NCBI GenBank assembly: GCA_900468805.1
Contig: UEIF01000018.1
Coordinates: 62,001 to 126,000 of the forward strand
Source: Hyphomicrobiales bacterium
GTDB lineage: Bacteria; Pseudomonadota; Alphaproteobacteria; Rhizobiales; Rhizobiaceae
Length of the DNA: 64,000 nt
Direction of reading: 5' to 3'
Within the stretch, counting starts at the first letter, position 1. Every line of letters begins with the position of its first letter. Shown here in pieces: positions 15,359 through 24,026 of this stretch. Position numbers and translations under genes: made by a program. The notes under the pieces are model-generated. The model was not told where the DNA came from. It saw only the letters and a program-made list of their open reading frames with translations, and made no database searches.

Positions 15359-18154
15359 ATGGACAGATTGTTGCGCTTCAATCCCGAGCCCTTCGGCCCG
15401 GAACTGGAAATGGAATATTTCGAGCACGAGTTCGAAAACGAAGCCGATATGGAGGAAGAATTCCGTGGCCGCGGCGGAAGGAGAGGTTCGATGGGGCCCG
15501 GCCCCGCTCACAGTCCTCCATCGCGCTATCGCATGACGTCTCGCATACCGTTGCGGAAATCGGGCCCCCGTCCCCAGTTTCGAACGGGGCAGGGCCGTTT
15601 CGGTGGTCAGACGGGTTCGTCCTTCCAGACACCAGGAGGTGGTTTCGGGCCATCCCGCAGAGGCGGCGCACAACAACGCCACCCGTGGGCAACGCAGCAC
15701 AGCCAGCGCCATTTCGGCCGTGGCTATCACGGCTGGCGCAATCCGTGGCGGGATGGGATTTTTGCCCCCACAGTCCCCTATGAAGGCGGCGTGCCGTCCG
15801 ATTTCGTGAGCTGGATCCAATCCAGCCTCAACGATCAGCTCGGACTTCGTCTGCCTGTCGACGGGGTCATGTCGGCGGCCACGCGCGGCGCGGTGCGCAG
15901 TTTCCAAGAGCGACAAGGACTGCCCGTCAACGGTCTCGTCGGACCCGAGACTCAGGCTGCTCTGAGACAAGGGCCGGGTGGGGCCGGCGCCACGGGTGCC
16001 CCTGGCCCGGGCGGCCCGCCTGCGGCAGAACCCGCGTCGCCGGCCCCCGAGCCCTCGCCGCCTGGCTCCGCGGCGCCACCCGCCGACGGCGCAGCTCCCG
16101 GCGAACTGGAATTCGATATCGAGGCCTATCACCCGCAGCGCCGTCGCAAGCGGCCGGCGCCGAAGAAGACAAAACCCTCACCTGCTCCAGGGCCTGCACC
16201 CCTGCCGGCCGCGACGATTGCGGCCAATGCGGCAAGCATCGCCCAGAAGCAATTCGACCTCTGGGACAAGGGTAAGCTCTCCGAGACACAGCCTCGCGCC
16301 TTGCCGATGCTCCAGGACTATTGGAAGACAGGGCTCGGCATCAGCTACACCACGACGCAGCTGGCCTCTCCGGCTTTCCAGAAGGCACATTACTGGAGTG
16401 CTGCCTTCATCAGCTGGGTCATGCGCAAGGCCGGGGCCGGCAGCGCCTTCAAATATGCAGCCTCCCACTCGGTCTATTTTGCGGCTGCGCGCAAGAATCG
16501 CGCGGAAAACAACGACAATCCGTTCAAGGCCTACCGTCCGACCGAGATCGCGCCGCGACCGGGCGACCTGATCTGCAACTGGCGTGACAGGCCGGTCACC
16601 TATGATAGCGTCAAACCGGGTGATCCCGGTCATTGCGACGTGGTCGTCGCCGTCAAGCCCGATCACCTGCTGGCGATCGGCGGCAACAAGGGCCTGAACG
16701 GCACCGTGTTGATGGTCAAGGTGCCGATCGATGCAAATGGCCGCCTGAAGGGTGCCAAGTTCTACGGTATCATCCGCGCCGAAGACGCGGGCGGATCCAT
16801 CAGGCCGGGACCTTCGCCCCAACCTCAGCCTTCTCCGGGACCTGGTCCGTCCGTCGTGCCGCTGCCCAGCGTCGCCGTGCCACCGGTCACCAGGACCGAG
16901 CGTGTACCGCCGGGTACAACACTCTACACCAAGATCGATCTCGCTATTGTCGACAAGTTCGGTATCAGGGCCGAGCCGATAACCGGCATCTTCGTTCCCA
17001 ACGGCTTCGTCAGCGGCCGCGCCACGGACATCGCCCTCTGGCTGCACGGCCACAAGGGTGACAGCAACCGTCGGCTCACGATCGATCAATACTGGAACGC
17101 CAGCCGCGTTCCCTATGGCGCCTTCCGCGAGGGCATAAACGACAGCGATCGCAACATCGTGCTGGTCGCCCCAACGCTCGGGGCGCGTTCGGAGGCCGGG
17201 ACGTTGGTGAAGGCCGGCGGACTGGACAAGTTCCTCTCTCAGGTCCTGGGGGTCTTGGGGCAGGGCGTGCCGTCTGCGCTCGGCAATCTCATTCTGGCCT
17301 GTCATAGCGGTGGCGGTTCGCCGATGCGGCGGATTGCCGGCGGTAGCGACAAGGCGCTGGCGAACCTGCGTGAATGCTGGGGGTTCGATTGCACCTATAA
17401 CAGCGGCGACGACAGTTTCTGGGCTGATTGGGCCAGAAGGCGTCCGAGTGCGCGTTGCTTCATCTATTACATCAAGGGGTCGCCCACCGCGAAACTGGCC
17501 GAATCTCTGCGAAACAAAGGCGTTGCCAACGCGATCGTTCTGCCGTCGAGGGATGCGCGCCACAACTACGTTCCCATCACCCATTGGAAGGAGCGCCTTC
17601 AGGGAGCAGCCTTCTTGCGGCAGCGCGGTTCGCCCGGTCCCGGACCATCGCCGCAACCAGGCCCGCAGCCGGCTCCATCAGACGAACCGGATGACCTGAA
17701 ATCGCTGAGTCACGCCGCATTCATCGAATTCGTTGGTGTCAGGGCTCGCAAGGCGATGGTTGCAACCGGAGTGCCGGCTTCCGTTACGGTGGCCCAGGCG
17801 ATCGTCGAAACGGGCTGGGGCAAACACACGATCGGCTCGGCGAAAAATCTCTTCGGCATCAAGGGCAAGGGCCCGGCAGGCAGCGTGACCGTGCCGACTA
17901 AGGAATATGTTCGAGGTCAATGGGTCACGATCCAGGCTGCCTTCGCCAGATACAACAGTTTCGAGGAAAGCATTACCGAGCACGCGCGCTTTTTCCTGCG
18001 CAACAAGCGCTATGCCAAGGCTCTCGCTGTGAAAGGCGATGCGGAGGCATTCGCGCGCGAGATCCACAAGGCTGGATATGCGACGGGCCCTGATTACGCC
18101 ACCCAGCTGATCAAGATCATGCGCCAGAACAACCTCCGCCGGTTCGATAGCTAG
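15359..18154 (+). CDS. Multi-domain peptidoglycan hydrolase with acidic head
   Basis: A 931-residue modular protein; ATG 15359 sits just after CCAGGAG. Residues 14-36 are an acidic Phe/Glu segment (EMEYFEHEFENEADMEEEF) like that of the two paralogues. Residues 146-204 are a PG_binding_1 domain. Residues 285-476 resemble DUF2272 (SAAFISWVMRKAGAG, later GHCDVVVAV), an NlpC/CHAP-like fold. Residues 518-755 resemble an alpha/beta hydrolase with ACHSGGG around Ser650 and WLHGHKGD. Residues 781-931 are a FlgJ-like GH73 glucosaminidase with Glu817 in IVETGWG. Pro-rich linkers separate the parts. It binds and cuts cell wall, but no signal peptide is present, so export by another route, or release on lysis, is implied. 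Confidence 0.88.
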   Translation: MDRLLRFNPEPFGPELEMEYFEHEFENEADMEEEFRGRGGRRGSMGPGPAHSPPSRYRMTSRIPLRKSGPRPQFRTGQGRFGGQTGSSFQTPGGGFGPSRRGGAQQRHPWATQHSQRHFGRGYHGWRNPWRDGIFAPTVPYEGGVPSDFVSWIQSSLNDQLGLRLPVDGVMSAATRGAVRSFQERQGLPVNGLVGPETQAALRQGPGGAGATGAPGPGGPPAAEPASPAPEPSPPGSAAPPADGAAPGELEFDIEAYHPQRRRKRPAPKKTKPSPAPGPAPLPAATIAANAASIAQKQFDLWDKGKLSETQPRALPMLQDYWKTGLGISYTTTQLASPAFQKAHYWSAAFISWVMRKAGAGSAFKYAASHSVYFAAARKNRAENNDNPFKAYRPTEIAPRPGDLICNWRDRPVTYDSVKPGDPGHCDVVVAVKPDHLLAIGGNKGLNGTVLMVKVPIDANGRLKGAKFYGIIRAEDAGGSIRPGPSPQPQPSPGPGPSVVPLPSVAVPPVTRTERVPPGTTLYTKIDLAIVDKFGIRAEPITGIFVPNGFVSGRATDIALWLHGHKGDSNRRLTIDQYWNASRVPYGAFREGINDSDRNIVLVAPTLGARSEAGTLVKAGGLDKFLSQVLGVLGQGVPSALGNLILACHSGGGSPMRRIAGGSDKALANLRECWGFDCTYNSGDDSFWADWARRRPSARCFIYYIKGSPTAKLAESLRNKGVANAIVLPSRDARHNYVPITHWKERLQGAAFLRQRGSPGPGPSPQPGPQPAPSDEPDDLKSLSHAAFIEFVGVRARKAMVATGVPASVTVAQAIVETGWGKHTIGSAKNLFGIKGKGPAGSVTVPTKEYVRGQWVTIQAAFARYNSFEESITEHARFFLRNKRYAKALAVKGDAEAFAREIHKAGYATGPDYATQLIKIMRQNNLRRFDS

Positions 18155-18181
18155 GCCTCGATCGATGGAGCACCTGTGTGG

Positions 18182-18213
18182 CGATAGTGGCAGGAACTGC
18201 CGCTATCGTTTGT
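18182..18213. terminator. Bidirectional terminator between convergent genes
   Basis: CGATAGTGGCA and TGCCGCTATCG form an 11-bp stem with one G-T pair and a five-base loop, followed by GTTTGT. It lies between the stop of the hydrolase gene (18154) and the stop of the sigma-54 activator (18289), which converge here. Confidence 0.7.
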
Positions 18214-18288
18214 CACCGATCATCCACGACATGGATCTGATCGCGCGGACTCTTTATCGCGGCGGCATCGATGCGATGACCGAAACGA

Positions 18289-19680
18289 TCAGTTGATAGG
18301 TCTGACGTCATCAAGTCGTCGATCTGGAAGGTCGCGGGTGTGGGCTCGCCGGATCTGCAGGGCTCGATCGGTGACGCCGAGCCTTTGAGCGGCTTTTTGC
18401 AGGCTGCCATTCTCAAGGCGCGTCGCGCACCGAATGGCGCATTCTTCGGCGGCGCGTCCGATTTCCTTCAGTCCGACGCCGAGCAGAACCGCCCGCTGGA
18501 TGAGGGTCTCGAATGTGTCGTCCGGCCAGTCCTGGAGCCTTGCCGGATCGACCGGGCGCTCGTTGCGCGGCACACAGCCAATGCTGATGATGCCGTCATC
18601 CGCGCAACGATACATGAGGCGTGCGATGACCTGCTGGAGGTCCCTGATATTGCCCGGATAGCTGCGTTCCATCAGGTATCGGCAGACAGCTTCATCGAGC
18701 ACCGGCGGGCGGTTCGTGCCGGACATCTTGCGAATGAAATAATGGGCAAGCGGGATGATGTCTTCGGTGCGCTCGCGAAGCGGCGGCAGGCGCGTCACGA
18801 AACCGGCAATGCGAAAATAAAGATCGGCGCGGAAAGTGCCTTGCTCAACCATGTCGCCAAGATCGCGATTGGTGGCACAGACCAGCCTGAAACGCGTGCG
18901 ATGCCAGGTGCTTCCACCCACACGCTTATAGGCGTGCTCCTGGATGACACGCAGCAGCTGGGCCTGCAACGCAAGCGGAAGTTCGCCGACCTCGTCGAGA
19001 AACAGTGTGCCGCCATCGGCGAGCGCGAATGCCCCCTGACGGTCGCTCAGCGCACCGGTGAAGGCGCCGCGCTCATGGCCGAAAAACTCGCTTCCGGATA
19101 GTTCCGGAACGATGGTCGAGCAATCGAGGATCACCATGTCGCGCTTTTGAGGACGTGGATCGAGGTCGTGAACAAGCCTTGCCGTCACTTCCTTGCCCGT
19201 GCCGCTTTCGCCCATCAGCAGGATCGGTGTGTCGCCGAAATGGGCTGTCTCGGCAATGTCGCGCAGAAGGCCGCGCCACTTGTGGCTATTGCCGACGACA
19301 ACATTCCCTGACACGGATTTTTCAAAAAGCTGATCGACGGACAATTTTCGCTGGAAGCGGGCCTTGATCTGGGACACGACTTTCCCGAGATCGCTCCAGT
19401 AGATGACGTCGGCTGCTCCGGCCCGAAGCAGGTCCCAGCCTTCAGCTCTGGAAGTATTGGCTGATTTCAGGACGACTGCGATGACGTAGTCCGCGTCTTT
19501 GCCAAACAGGATTTTTAATGCCCCAGCTGGAGGCGCGATAAAACACAATCCGAGTGATCCCGTATCGCTGTCATGCGCCGAGACAACCACGATGCCTTCC
19601 TTTGCCAGAGCAGCCGCGATCTGTCCTTTCAGATCGTCGGCAATCTCCCCCGAGTACTGCACCCAGCAATTCGCTTTCAT
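18289..19680 (-). CDS. Sigma-54-dependent transcriptional activator
   Basis: A 463-residue enhancer-binding protein. Residues 1-125 look like a receiver-type domain (GIVVVSA.., LLRAGAADVIYW) that lacks a clear phosphorylatable Asp set. The AAA+ domain carries Walker A GESGTGKE (157-164), the sigma-54 contact loop GAFTGA (205-210) and Walker B TLFLDE (225-230). A Fis-type helix-turn-helix (LQKAAQRLGVTDRALQ) lies near the C terminus. ATG 19680 with GGAG upstream is chosen; the frame is open to a TTG at 20010, so a longer form cannot be excluded. It is the natural activator of the two sigma-54 promoters at 8971 and 9252. The input signal is unknown. Confidence 0.9.
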   Translation of the reverse strand: MKANCWVQYSGEIADDLKGQIAAALAKEGIVVVSAHDSDTGSLGLCFIAPPAGALKILFGKDADYVIAVVLKSANTSRAEGWDLLRAGAADVIYWSDLGKVVSQIKARFQRKLSVDQLFEKSVSGNVVVGNSHKWRGLLRDIAETAHFGDTPILLMGESGTGKEVTARLVHDLDPRPQKRDMVILDCSTIVPELSGSEFFGHERGAFTGALSDRQGAFALADGGTLFLDEVGELPLALQAQLLRVIQEHAYKRVGGSTWHRTRFRLVCATNRDLGDMVEQGTFRADLYFRIAGFVTRLPPLRERTEDIIPLAHYFIRKMSGTNRPPVLDEAVCRYLMERSYPGNIRDLQQVIARLMYRCADDGIISIGCVPRNERPVDPARLQDWPDDTFETLIQRAVLLGVGLKEIGRAAEECAIRCATRLENGSLQKAAQRLGVTDRALQIRRAHTRDLPDRRLDDVRPIN

Positions 19681-20453
19681 GGCTATTGCTCCTGCGCGAG
19701 GGTAGGGGGATTTGTCGACCGATCGGCCCTGGTAGCGAGCGACAACGATCAGGCTTCGACGAGAGACAACCCCTTTCCGGACACGAAACAGTTCTTCGCG
19801 ACAATCTGAGTCGATCAGATATGAAATGTCATCTGCGAGGCTTTCCTGGACAGCAATTACGGCCTGTCCGCCGTTTGAAAGGCCAAGGGCGCGCAAGCCG
19901 TTCTCGCGCGCAATCAGCCGATAAGGGTCGGCCCCCGGGGAGGGGCCAGGCCTGTTCGTACGTGGGAGGCGGGTCTCGAACAGCCAGGTCACCGCAAGAC
20001 CTGATCGCAATCACAGATGCTGCGCAGCACGCGTGAACCACTGGTCCAATCACGACTGTTTCGGCTCGACGGCCAAATTCAAGATGATGTCATTGCGAGC
20101 AATAAAGCGGCAGTACCAAGCTGCTGCTGAACAGCATACCCCTCCCAGCAGATGATAAGCCCAACCCTGACGAAGTAAACAATAAGCTGTCACGGTCAAA
20201 ACGTCTACTATAGGTGGGCACTTTTCACGATTCTTCTGGAAGTCCAAAAACACCGAGCAGGTCGATCGCGGGAAAGGTCCGCGGATGGGAAGGCCGGCCA
20301 CTGAATGGGGCGCTCGATCGCCTCGGCGATGTCCTCGCCTTCCTCTCTGGCCTCTATGATTGCATGGCAGACTTTCGAAACATCCTTCAGGGGCTTCTGC
20401 GCCTCTCGAACCGACCGCGTCACGTGAGCGGCCGCCCGATTGAGGACAAGGCA
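19681..20453. other. Gap between the sigma-54 activator and a resolvase remnant
   Basis: About 770 bp without a confident gene. The activator's frame continues protein-like up to 20010, so part of it may encode an N-terminal extension. A minus-strand segment near 20250-20400 (VCHAIIEAREEGEDIAEAIE) is helical and protein-like and could be a transposase scrap, but I cannot name it. Confidence 0.35.
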
Positions 20454-20804
20454 TCCGGCGTGAAGATTGATCGGCTTGGGATGGCCGATGCCATTCGCTG
20501 TCTCCGGGACGGAGGTACGCTCACGGTCCGGAAGCTCGATCGCCTCGGCCGATCGATGAAGCACCGCATCAAGATTGTCGCCGAGCCGGAAGCCAAGGGT
20601 GTCGGGTTGCGCTCCATCACCGAAAACATCGACACCACGACATCCAGCGGGCGCCTGGTGATAACACCGGAGAAGCTCGCAAAAGCCCTTCAGTATTTGG
20701 CATCCGGCCCCAATCTTCGTGAAGCTGCCGCTCGTGTAAAGATCGGCAAGACCGTGCTTTACCAGCGCTCAAAGTCGAAAATCAGCCTTGTTGAAGGTCA
20801 ACTA
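20454..20804 (+). pseudogene. Site-specific resolvase/invertase remnant
   Basis: The plus frame reads AIRCLRDGGTLTVRKLDRLG, then SITENIDTTTSSGRL, then TPEKLAKALQYLASGPNLRE and IGKTVLYQ. These are the middle and the C-terminal helix-turn-helix of a Tn3-type serine resolvase. The N-terminal catalytic serine region is missing. The segment between RLV and TPEKL, normally about 40 residues, has been lost in frame. The gene is therefore a remnant of a transposon and is not expected to be active. Confidence 0.7.
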
Positions 20805-20846
20805 GGCTTGGGTCACTCCCGATTTACTCGATGGCAAGCCATCAGG

Positions 20847-20862
20847 TGCCATCTTGATGGCA
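20847..20862. promoter_or_regulatory. Perfect palindrome, probable antitoxin operator
   Basis: TGCCATCTTGATGGCA is a 7-bp perfect inverted repeat with a two-base spacer, 42 bp before the antitoxin start. Type II antitoxins usually bind such a palindrome to repress their own operon. A related GATGGCA half-site lies just upstream at 20830. Confidence 0.5.
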
Positions 20863-20904
20863 GGTGGCCAATGGCTTATATTTGGCCAAAAGGAGACCAT
20901 CACA

Positions 20905-21153
20905 ATGGCCGCACCACAACTCTCTGTACGAAGCTCTAAGGCAAGGGATCTAGCTCACAGGCTAGCACGCCGTGAAAATCGTTCGATTGCCGAAGTGGTT
21001 GAACGCGCGCTTGAGGCCTACGAGACGCGTGAGGCGGGGCGCGAGCCTGCTTCTAGTTTCTATTCGCGTATAAATGCAGAAGCTGCCACGGACATCGATC
21101 TGGATGCTGTCATCCGTGAAAATCGTCATCCTCATCAAGGCATCGAGCTTTGA
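20905..21153 (+). CDS. VapB/FitA-type antitoxin
   Basis: An 82-residue protein starting MAAPQLSVRSSKARDLAHRL; ATG 20905 follows AAAGGAG. The N-terminal LSVRSSKARDLAHRLARREN..IAEVVERAL is a ribbon-helix-helix DNA-binding fold. The C-terminal residues should wrap the toxin. Its stop overlaps the TTG start of the PIN-domain gene, typical of translational coupling. It is expected to repress its own promoter, probably through the palindrome at 20847. Confidence 0.82.
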   Translation: MAAPQLSVRSSKARDLAHRLARRENRSIAEVVERALEAYETREAGREPASSFYSRINAEAATDIDLDAVIRENRHPHQGIEL

Positions 21154-21563
21154 TATTTCTCGATACCAACATCGTCTCCGAGACGTTGAGGAGGGCTCCA
21201 GACGAAGCTGTCATGGCTTGGCTGGTTCGGTTCGATGCCGAATTGGCCCTGCCTACTGTGACAATCGCCGAGATTGCTTTCGGTATCCAGAAGATCAGAC
21301 CGGACCAACGGGCCGATCGTCTGGAACAGGGTCTTGTAGAGTGGCGTCGCCGGTTTGCCGATCGGATCTTTGGGCTGACGGAAGAAGCCGCCCTCGCTTA
21401 TGGGGAAATCATGGCGGAGGCGGTTCGTCGAGGACGCGCAATGTCAGCACCTGATGCAATGATCGCTGCAGTCGCCCGAGTGAATGGCGGACGGCTGGCC
21501 ACACGCAATCTCAAGGATTTCGAAACGACGGGTCTCAATCTCCTGTGCCCGTGGGATTTCTGA
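21150..21563 (+). CDS. vapC: VapC/FitB-type PIN-domain toxin ribonuclease
   Basis: A 137-residue PIN-domain protein beginning MIFLDTNIVSETLRRAPD, which contains the first acidic residue (LDTN). Glu in TIAEIAFGI and Asp in SAPDAMIAA complete the metal-binding set, and LATRNLKDFE is the usual C-terminal signature. Translation starts at TTG 21150, overlapping the antitoxin stop as TTGA. VapC proteins cleave specific RNAs, commonly tRNA or rRNA; the target of this one cannot be read from sequence. Confidence 0.87.
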   Translation: MIFLDTNIVSETLRRAPDEAVMAWLVRFDAELALPTVTIAEIAFGIQKIRPDQRADRLEQGLVEWRRRFADRIFGLTEEAALAYGEIMAEAVRRGRAMSAPDAMIAAVARVNGGRLATRNLKDFETTGLNLLCPWDF

Positions 21564-21842
21564 TCGTTCCTATGCTTCCAGTCGCTCGTTGGTGGTGAGA
21601 TGCCGACCGTTACGCTTTTTGGAAAAAAGGCATAGCTGCGGGGCGGCGGCGGAAATGTGTTTCTCCACATGCTATTAAGCCCCTTTCTCGTCCGTAATCT
21701 CCCGACGATTTCCCCTTTTGGCAGCCTCAAATCGCTCACTATCGATACCTGTTACTTATCGATGGTTTAAAACCAAACTCACAACCATACGCAGTGACGA
21801 TCATTAAAGCGCATATGCCGTTCGCTCAGCAGATCATTCACC
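21564..21842. other. Intergenic stretch containing the right 28-bp repeat
   Basis: No gene found. It contains the second copy of the 28-bp direct repeat at 21729-21756 and moderately AT-rich sequence around 21760-21800. Confidence 0.5.
21729..21756. repeat. Right copy of a 28-bp direct repeat
   Basis: This matches 7558-7585 at 26 of 28 positions, with mismatches at the 7th and 15th bases, in the same orientation. It lies 166 bp after the VapC-type gene and just before the DUF1612-type remnant. Confidence 0.7.
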
Positions 21843-22028
21843 ATGATTTCAATGCGTTACGATCTCGTCCATCTGCCCCTCCAGAGCCTGCTGTGGCCCC
21901 TTACCGAGGCGACAGTCGCGTTGCGCCGGCTCGACGAGCGCATCGCCCGCTCGGCGGTCGGCGCCGGCGTCCTTGAGCGCTCCCACGTCGCAGACGCCTG
22001 CGCCTCGCTGTGGCCGGGCCCTGTCTGA
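21843..22028 (+). pseudogene. 5' fragment of a DUF1612-type (RHE_PE00001 family) gene
   Basis: From ATG 21843 the frame reads RYDLVHLPLQSLLWPLTEAT and LDERIARSAVGAGVLER, which I recognise as the start of a rhizobial plasmid-borne family with an N-terminal DUF1612 region and a C-terminal helix-turn-helix. It stops after 61 residues at SLWPGPV, where the family normally runs several hundred. The rest is absent, so this is a deletion remnant. Confidence 0.6.
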
Positions 22029-22058
22029 TAGAAGAGCCGAGCTCCGGGAACAATCCGG

Positions 22059-22940
22059 TCAGCCCGTCAACTCCGCTGTGGTGCCGTGCTGTGCCGATGA
22101 GATAAATTCCCTGACGGCGCCGAGATCGCTGACTTCGGGATGCGCAATGAGATACTCGTTTGCCGCGACTGATGCACCGGCGATCTTCAGCCCGACCAGA
22201 CGCTCGTCATTGCCGAGTTCCTTGTCGAGAACAATCCCGAGGCCGAGGTCGTTGGCGACGGCTTCCTTGACCGCCTCCCGGCTTGCCAGCACCAATTCCT
22301 GACGGATGCGGATGTTCTTGTCGGCAAGGGCGCGCTCGAAAATCTGTCGCGTCATCGAGCCCGCCTCGCGCAGGATGAAGGGCTGGTCCTGGAGTTCATC
22401 GATTCCGATCGTATCTCGCCCACTCCATCGATGATCGGCCGGCACGACGACTAGGACCTCCTGCCCCACCAGGCGATGGCAGTAGAGATCGTCGCGGGGC
22501 TCGGTCAGGGTCACGACGGCGACATCGACGCGCTGCTGGGACACGAGATCGAGCAGGGTGCTGGTATTCGACATGCGCGTCTCGATATGGATGCCCGGCC
22601 TAGTGATGCGGAACCTGCGGATAAGCGGCATTGCGACATGCGGGCTGCAGAGCCCGATGGTCAGATGCCCCGTGCGGAGTTCCTTGCCCCCTTCGATCCT
22701 GGCGGCGACATCTTCCAATCCCTTGATAATCTGATGGATATGCGGAAGCAGATCGACACCATCGGGCGTCAGCTCCACGCCGGAGCCGCGCCGGTGAAAC
22801 AGTCTATTGCCGATCGCCTCTTCAAGCGCCCGCACATGCTGAGTAACCGCCGGCTGGCTGACGCTGAGCGCCTGGGCGGCGGCGGAAAAAGTGCCGTGCT
22901 GAGCGACGGCGTAGAAGGCTCGCAACTGCGAAAAATTCAT
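22059..22940 (-). CDS. LysR-family regulator of the phosphonate uptake operon
   Basis: A 293-residue LysR-type protein. Residues 1-60 are the winged helix-turn-helix (LRAFYAVAQHGTFSAAAQAL), and residues about 90-290 are the periplasmic-binding-protein-like effector domain. It is transcribed divergently from the ABC importer operon 130 bp away, the usual layout for a LysR regulator of its neighbour. LysR genes accompany 2-aminoethylphosphonate uptake and breakdown clusters in related bacteria, so the co-inducer may be a phosphonate (inference). Confidence 0.9.
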   Translation of the reverse strand: MNFSQLRAFYAVAQHGTFSAAAQALSVSQPAVTQHVRALEEAIGNRLFHRRGSGVELTPDGVDLLPHIHQIIKGLEDVAARIEGGKELRTGHLTIGLCSPHVAMPLIRRFRITRPGIHIETRMSNTSTLLDLVSQQRVDVAVVTLTEPRDDLYCHRLVGQEVLVVVPADHRWSGRDTIGIDELQDQPFILREAGSMTRQIFERALADKNIRIRQELVLASREAVKEAVANDLGLGIVLDKELGNDERLVGLKIAGASVAANEYLIAHPEVSDLGAVREFISSAQHGTTAELTG

Positions 22941-23072
22941 CGTCCAATATCCATCGTCAAATAAGTGTCACTTAATTCATGCATCCTAACTATAGATCAA
23001 ACTTATAACAGCTCGGCAACTCCGGGCTTTTCGAATTTTCCACCATCTCGCCAAAAATATTGGAGAACCGAC

Positions 23073-24026
23073 ATGAACACACTCAAATTTGCCGCGGCGG
23101 GTGCCGTCGCTCTTCTGTTCTCGGCGCAGGCCGAAGCCCGCGACCTCGTCATCTATAACGCCTCTGAAAATGTCAGCAACGCGCTGACGGCCGCCTTCAG
23201 CGCCAAATATCCCGACATCAAGCTTCAGGTCGTTTCCGGATCGACGGGTCCGATCGCCGAGCGCGCCATCGCCGAAATGGGCAACCCCCAGGCCGACCTC
23301 GTCTATCTCGTCAACAGCGATGCGCTCGAGCAGCTGAAGAACGCCGGCGCCTTCGAACCCTACAAGGTTGCGGGCACCGACATCAGAGACAGTTTCCGCG
23401 ATCCCGACAATTTCTATACCCGCTACTTCGCAACGACGATGTGCATGGTGGTCAATCGCGACCGTCTTGCCGAAAAGCATCTGCCGATGCCGACGACCTG
23501 GGAAGACCTGATCAAGCCGGTCTACAAGAAGGAAATCTCGCTTCCGTCGCCGATGAAGTCCGGCACGGGCGGCGCGATCCTGACGACCTTTGTCGATGCG
23601 TTCGGCTGGCCTTTCGTCGAAAACCTTAACGAGAATGTCTATCAGTATTCCGACGGCGGTTCGGGCGGCGCCCAGCTTGCGGGGACCGGGGAAGTAACGA
23701 TCGGCCTTTCCTACGACACGACCTGCTATGCGACCAAGTCCGCCGGACGTCCCGTCGAGATCGTCTTCGGCCGGATCACACCGAATACCAGCGAGGGCGG
23801 CGGACTTCTCGCCGGTGCTCCGCATCCGGAAGAGGCCAAGCTCTTCCTCGATTTCATGGCTAGCAAGGATGCGGCCGAAGTCCTCGGCAAACTGGTCGGC
23901 GCTACCGCCGTGCCGGGATATGGTCTCGTCGATCTCGATCAGGTCAGCACCTGGACGATGCGCCGTCCGGCCAACATGGATGAGTTCCGCAAGGAATTTT
24001 CCGCTCGCTTCCTGAATGGCGGCTGA
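23073..24026 (+). CDS. phnS: 2-aminoethylphosphonate-type ABC transporter, substrate-binding protein
   Basis: A 317-residue protein with a signal peptide (MNTLKFAAAGAVALLFSAQ, cleavage near AEA-RD). The mature part reads DLVIYNASENVSNALTAAF, the start of an iron/phosphonate-type extracellular binding protein (SBP_bac family). ATG 23073 follows TGGAGAA. It would bind the substrate in the periplasm and hand it to the fused permease encoded downstream. The 2-aminoethylphosphonate assignment rests on the gene set: fused double permease, PbfA-like enzyme and LysR regulator. Confidence 0.78.
   Translation: MNTLKFAAAGAVALLFSAQAEARDLVIYNASENVSNALTAAFSAKYPDIKLQVVSGSTGPIAERAIAEMGNPQADLVYLVNSDALEQLKNAGAFEPYKVAGTDIRDSFRDPDNFYTRYFATTMCMVVNRDRLAEKHLPMPTTWEDLIKPVYKKEISLPSPMKSGTGGAILTTFVDAFGWPFVENLNENVYQYSDGGSGGAQLAGTGEVTIGLSYDTTCYATKSAGRPVEIVFGRITPNTSEGGGLLAGAPHPEEAKLFLDFMASKDAAEVLGKLVGATAVPGYGLVDLDQVSTWTMRRPANMDEFRKEFSARFLNGG

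Noticed and set aside
20214..20450. Upstream half of the plus-strand frame that contains the resolvase remnant
   Set aside because: Only the part after about 20454 resembles a resolvase; the earlier part has no recognisable sequence and may be antisense to another scrap.
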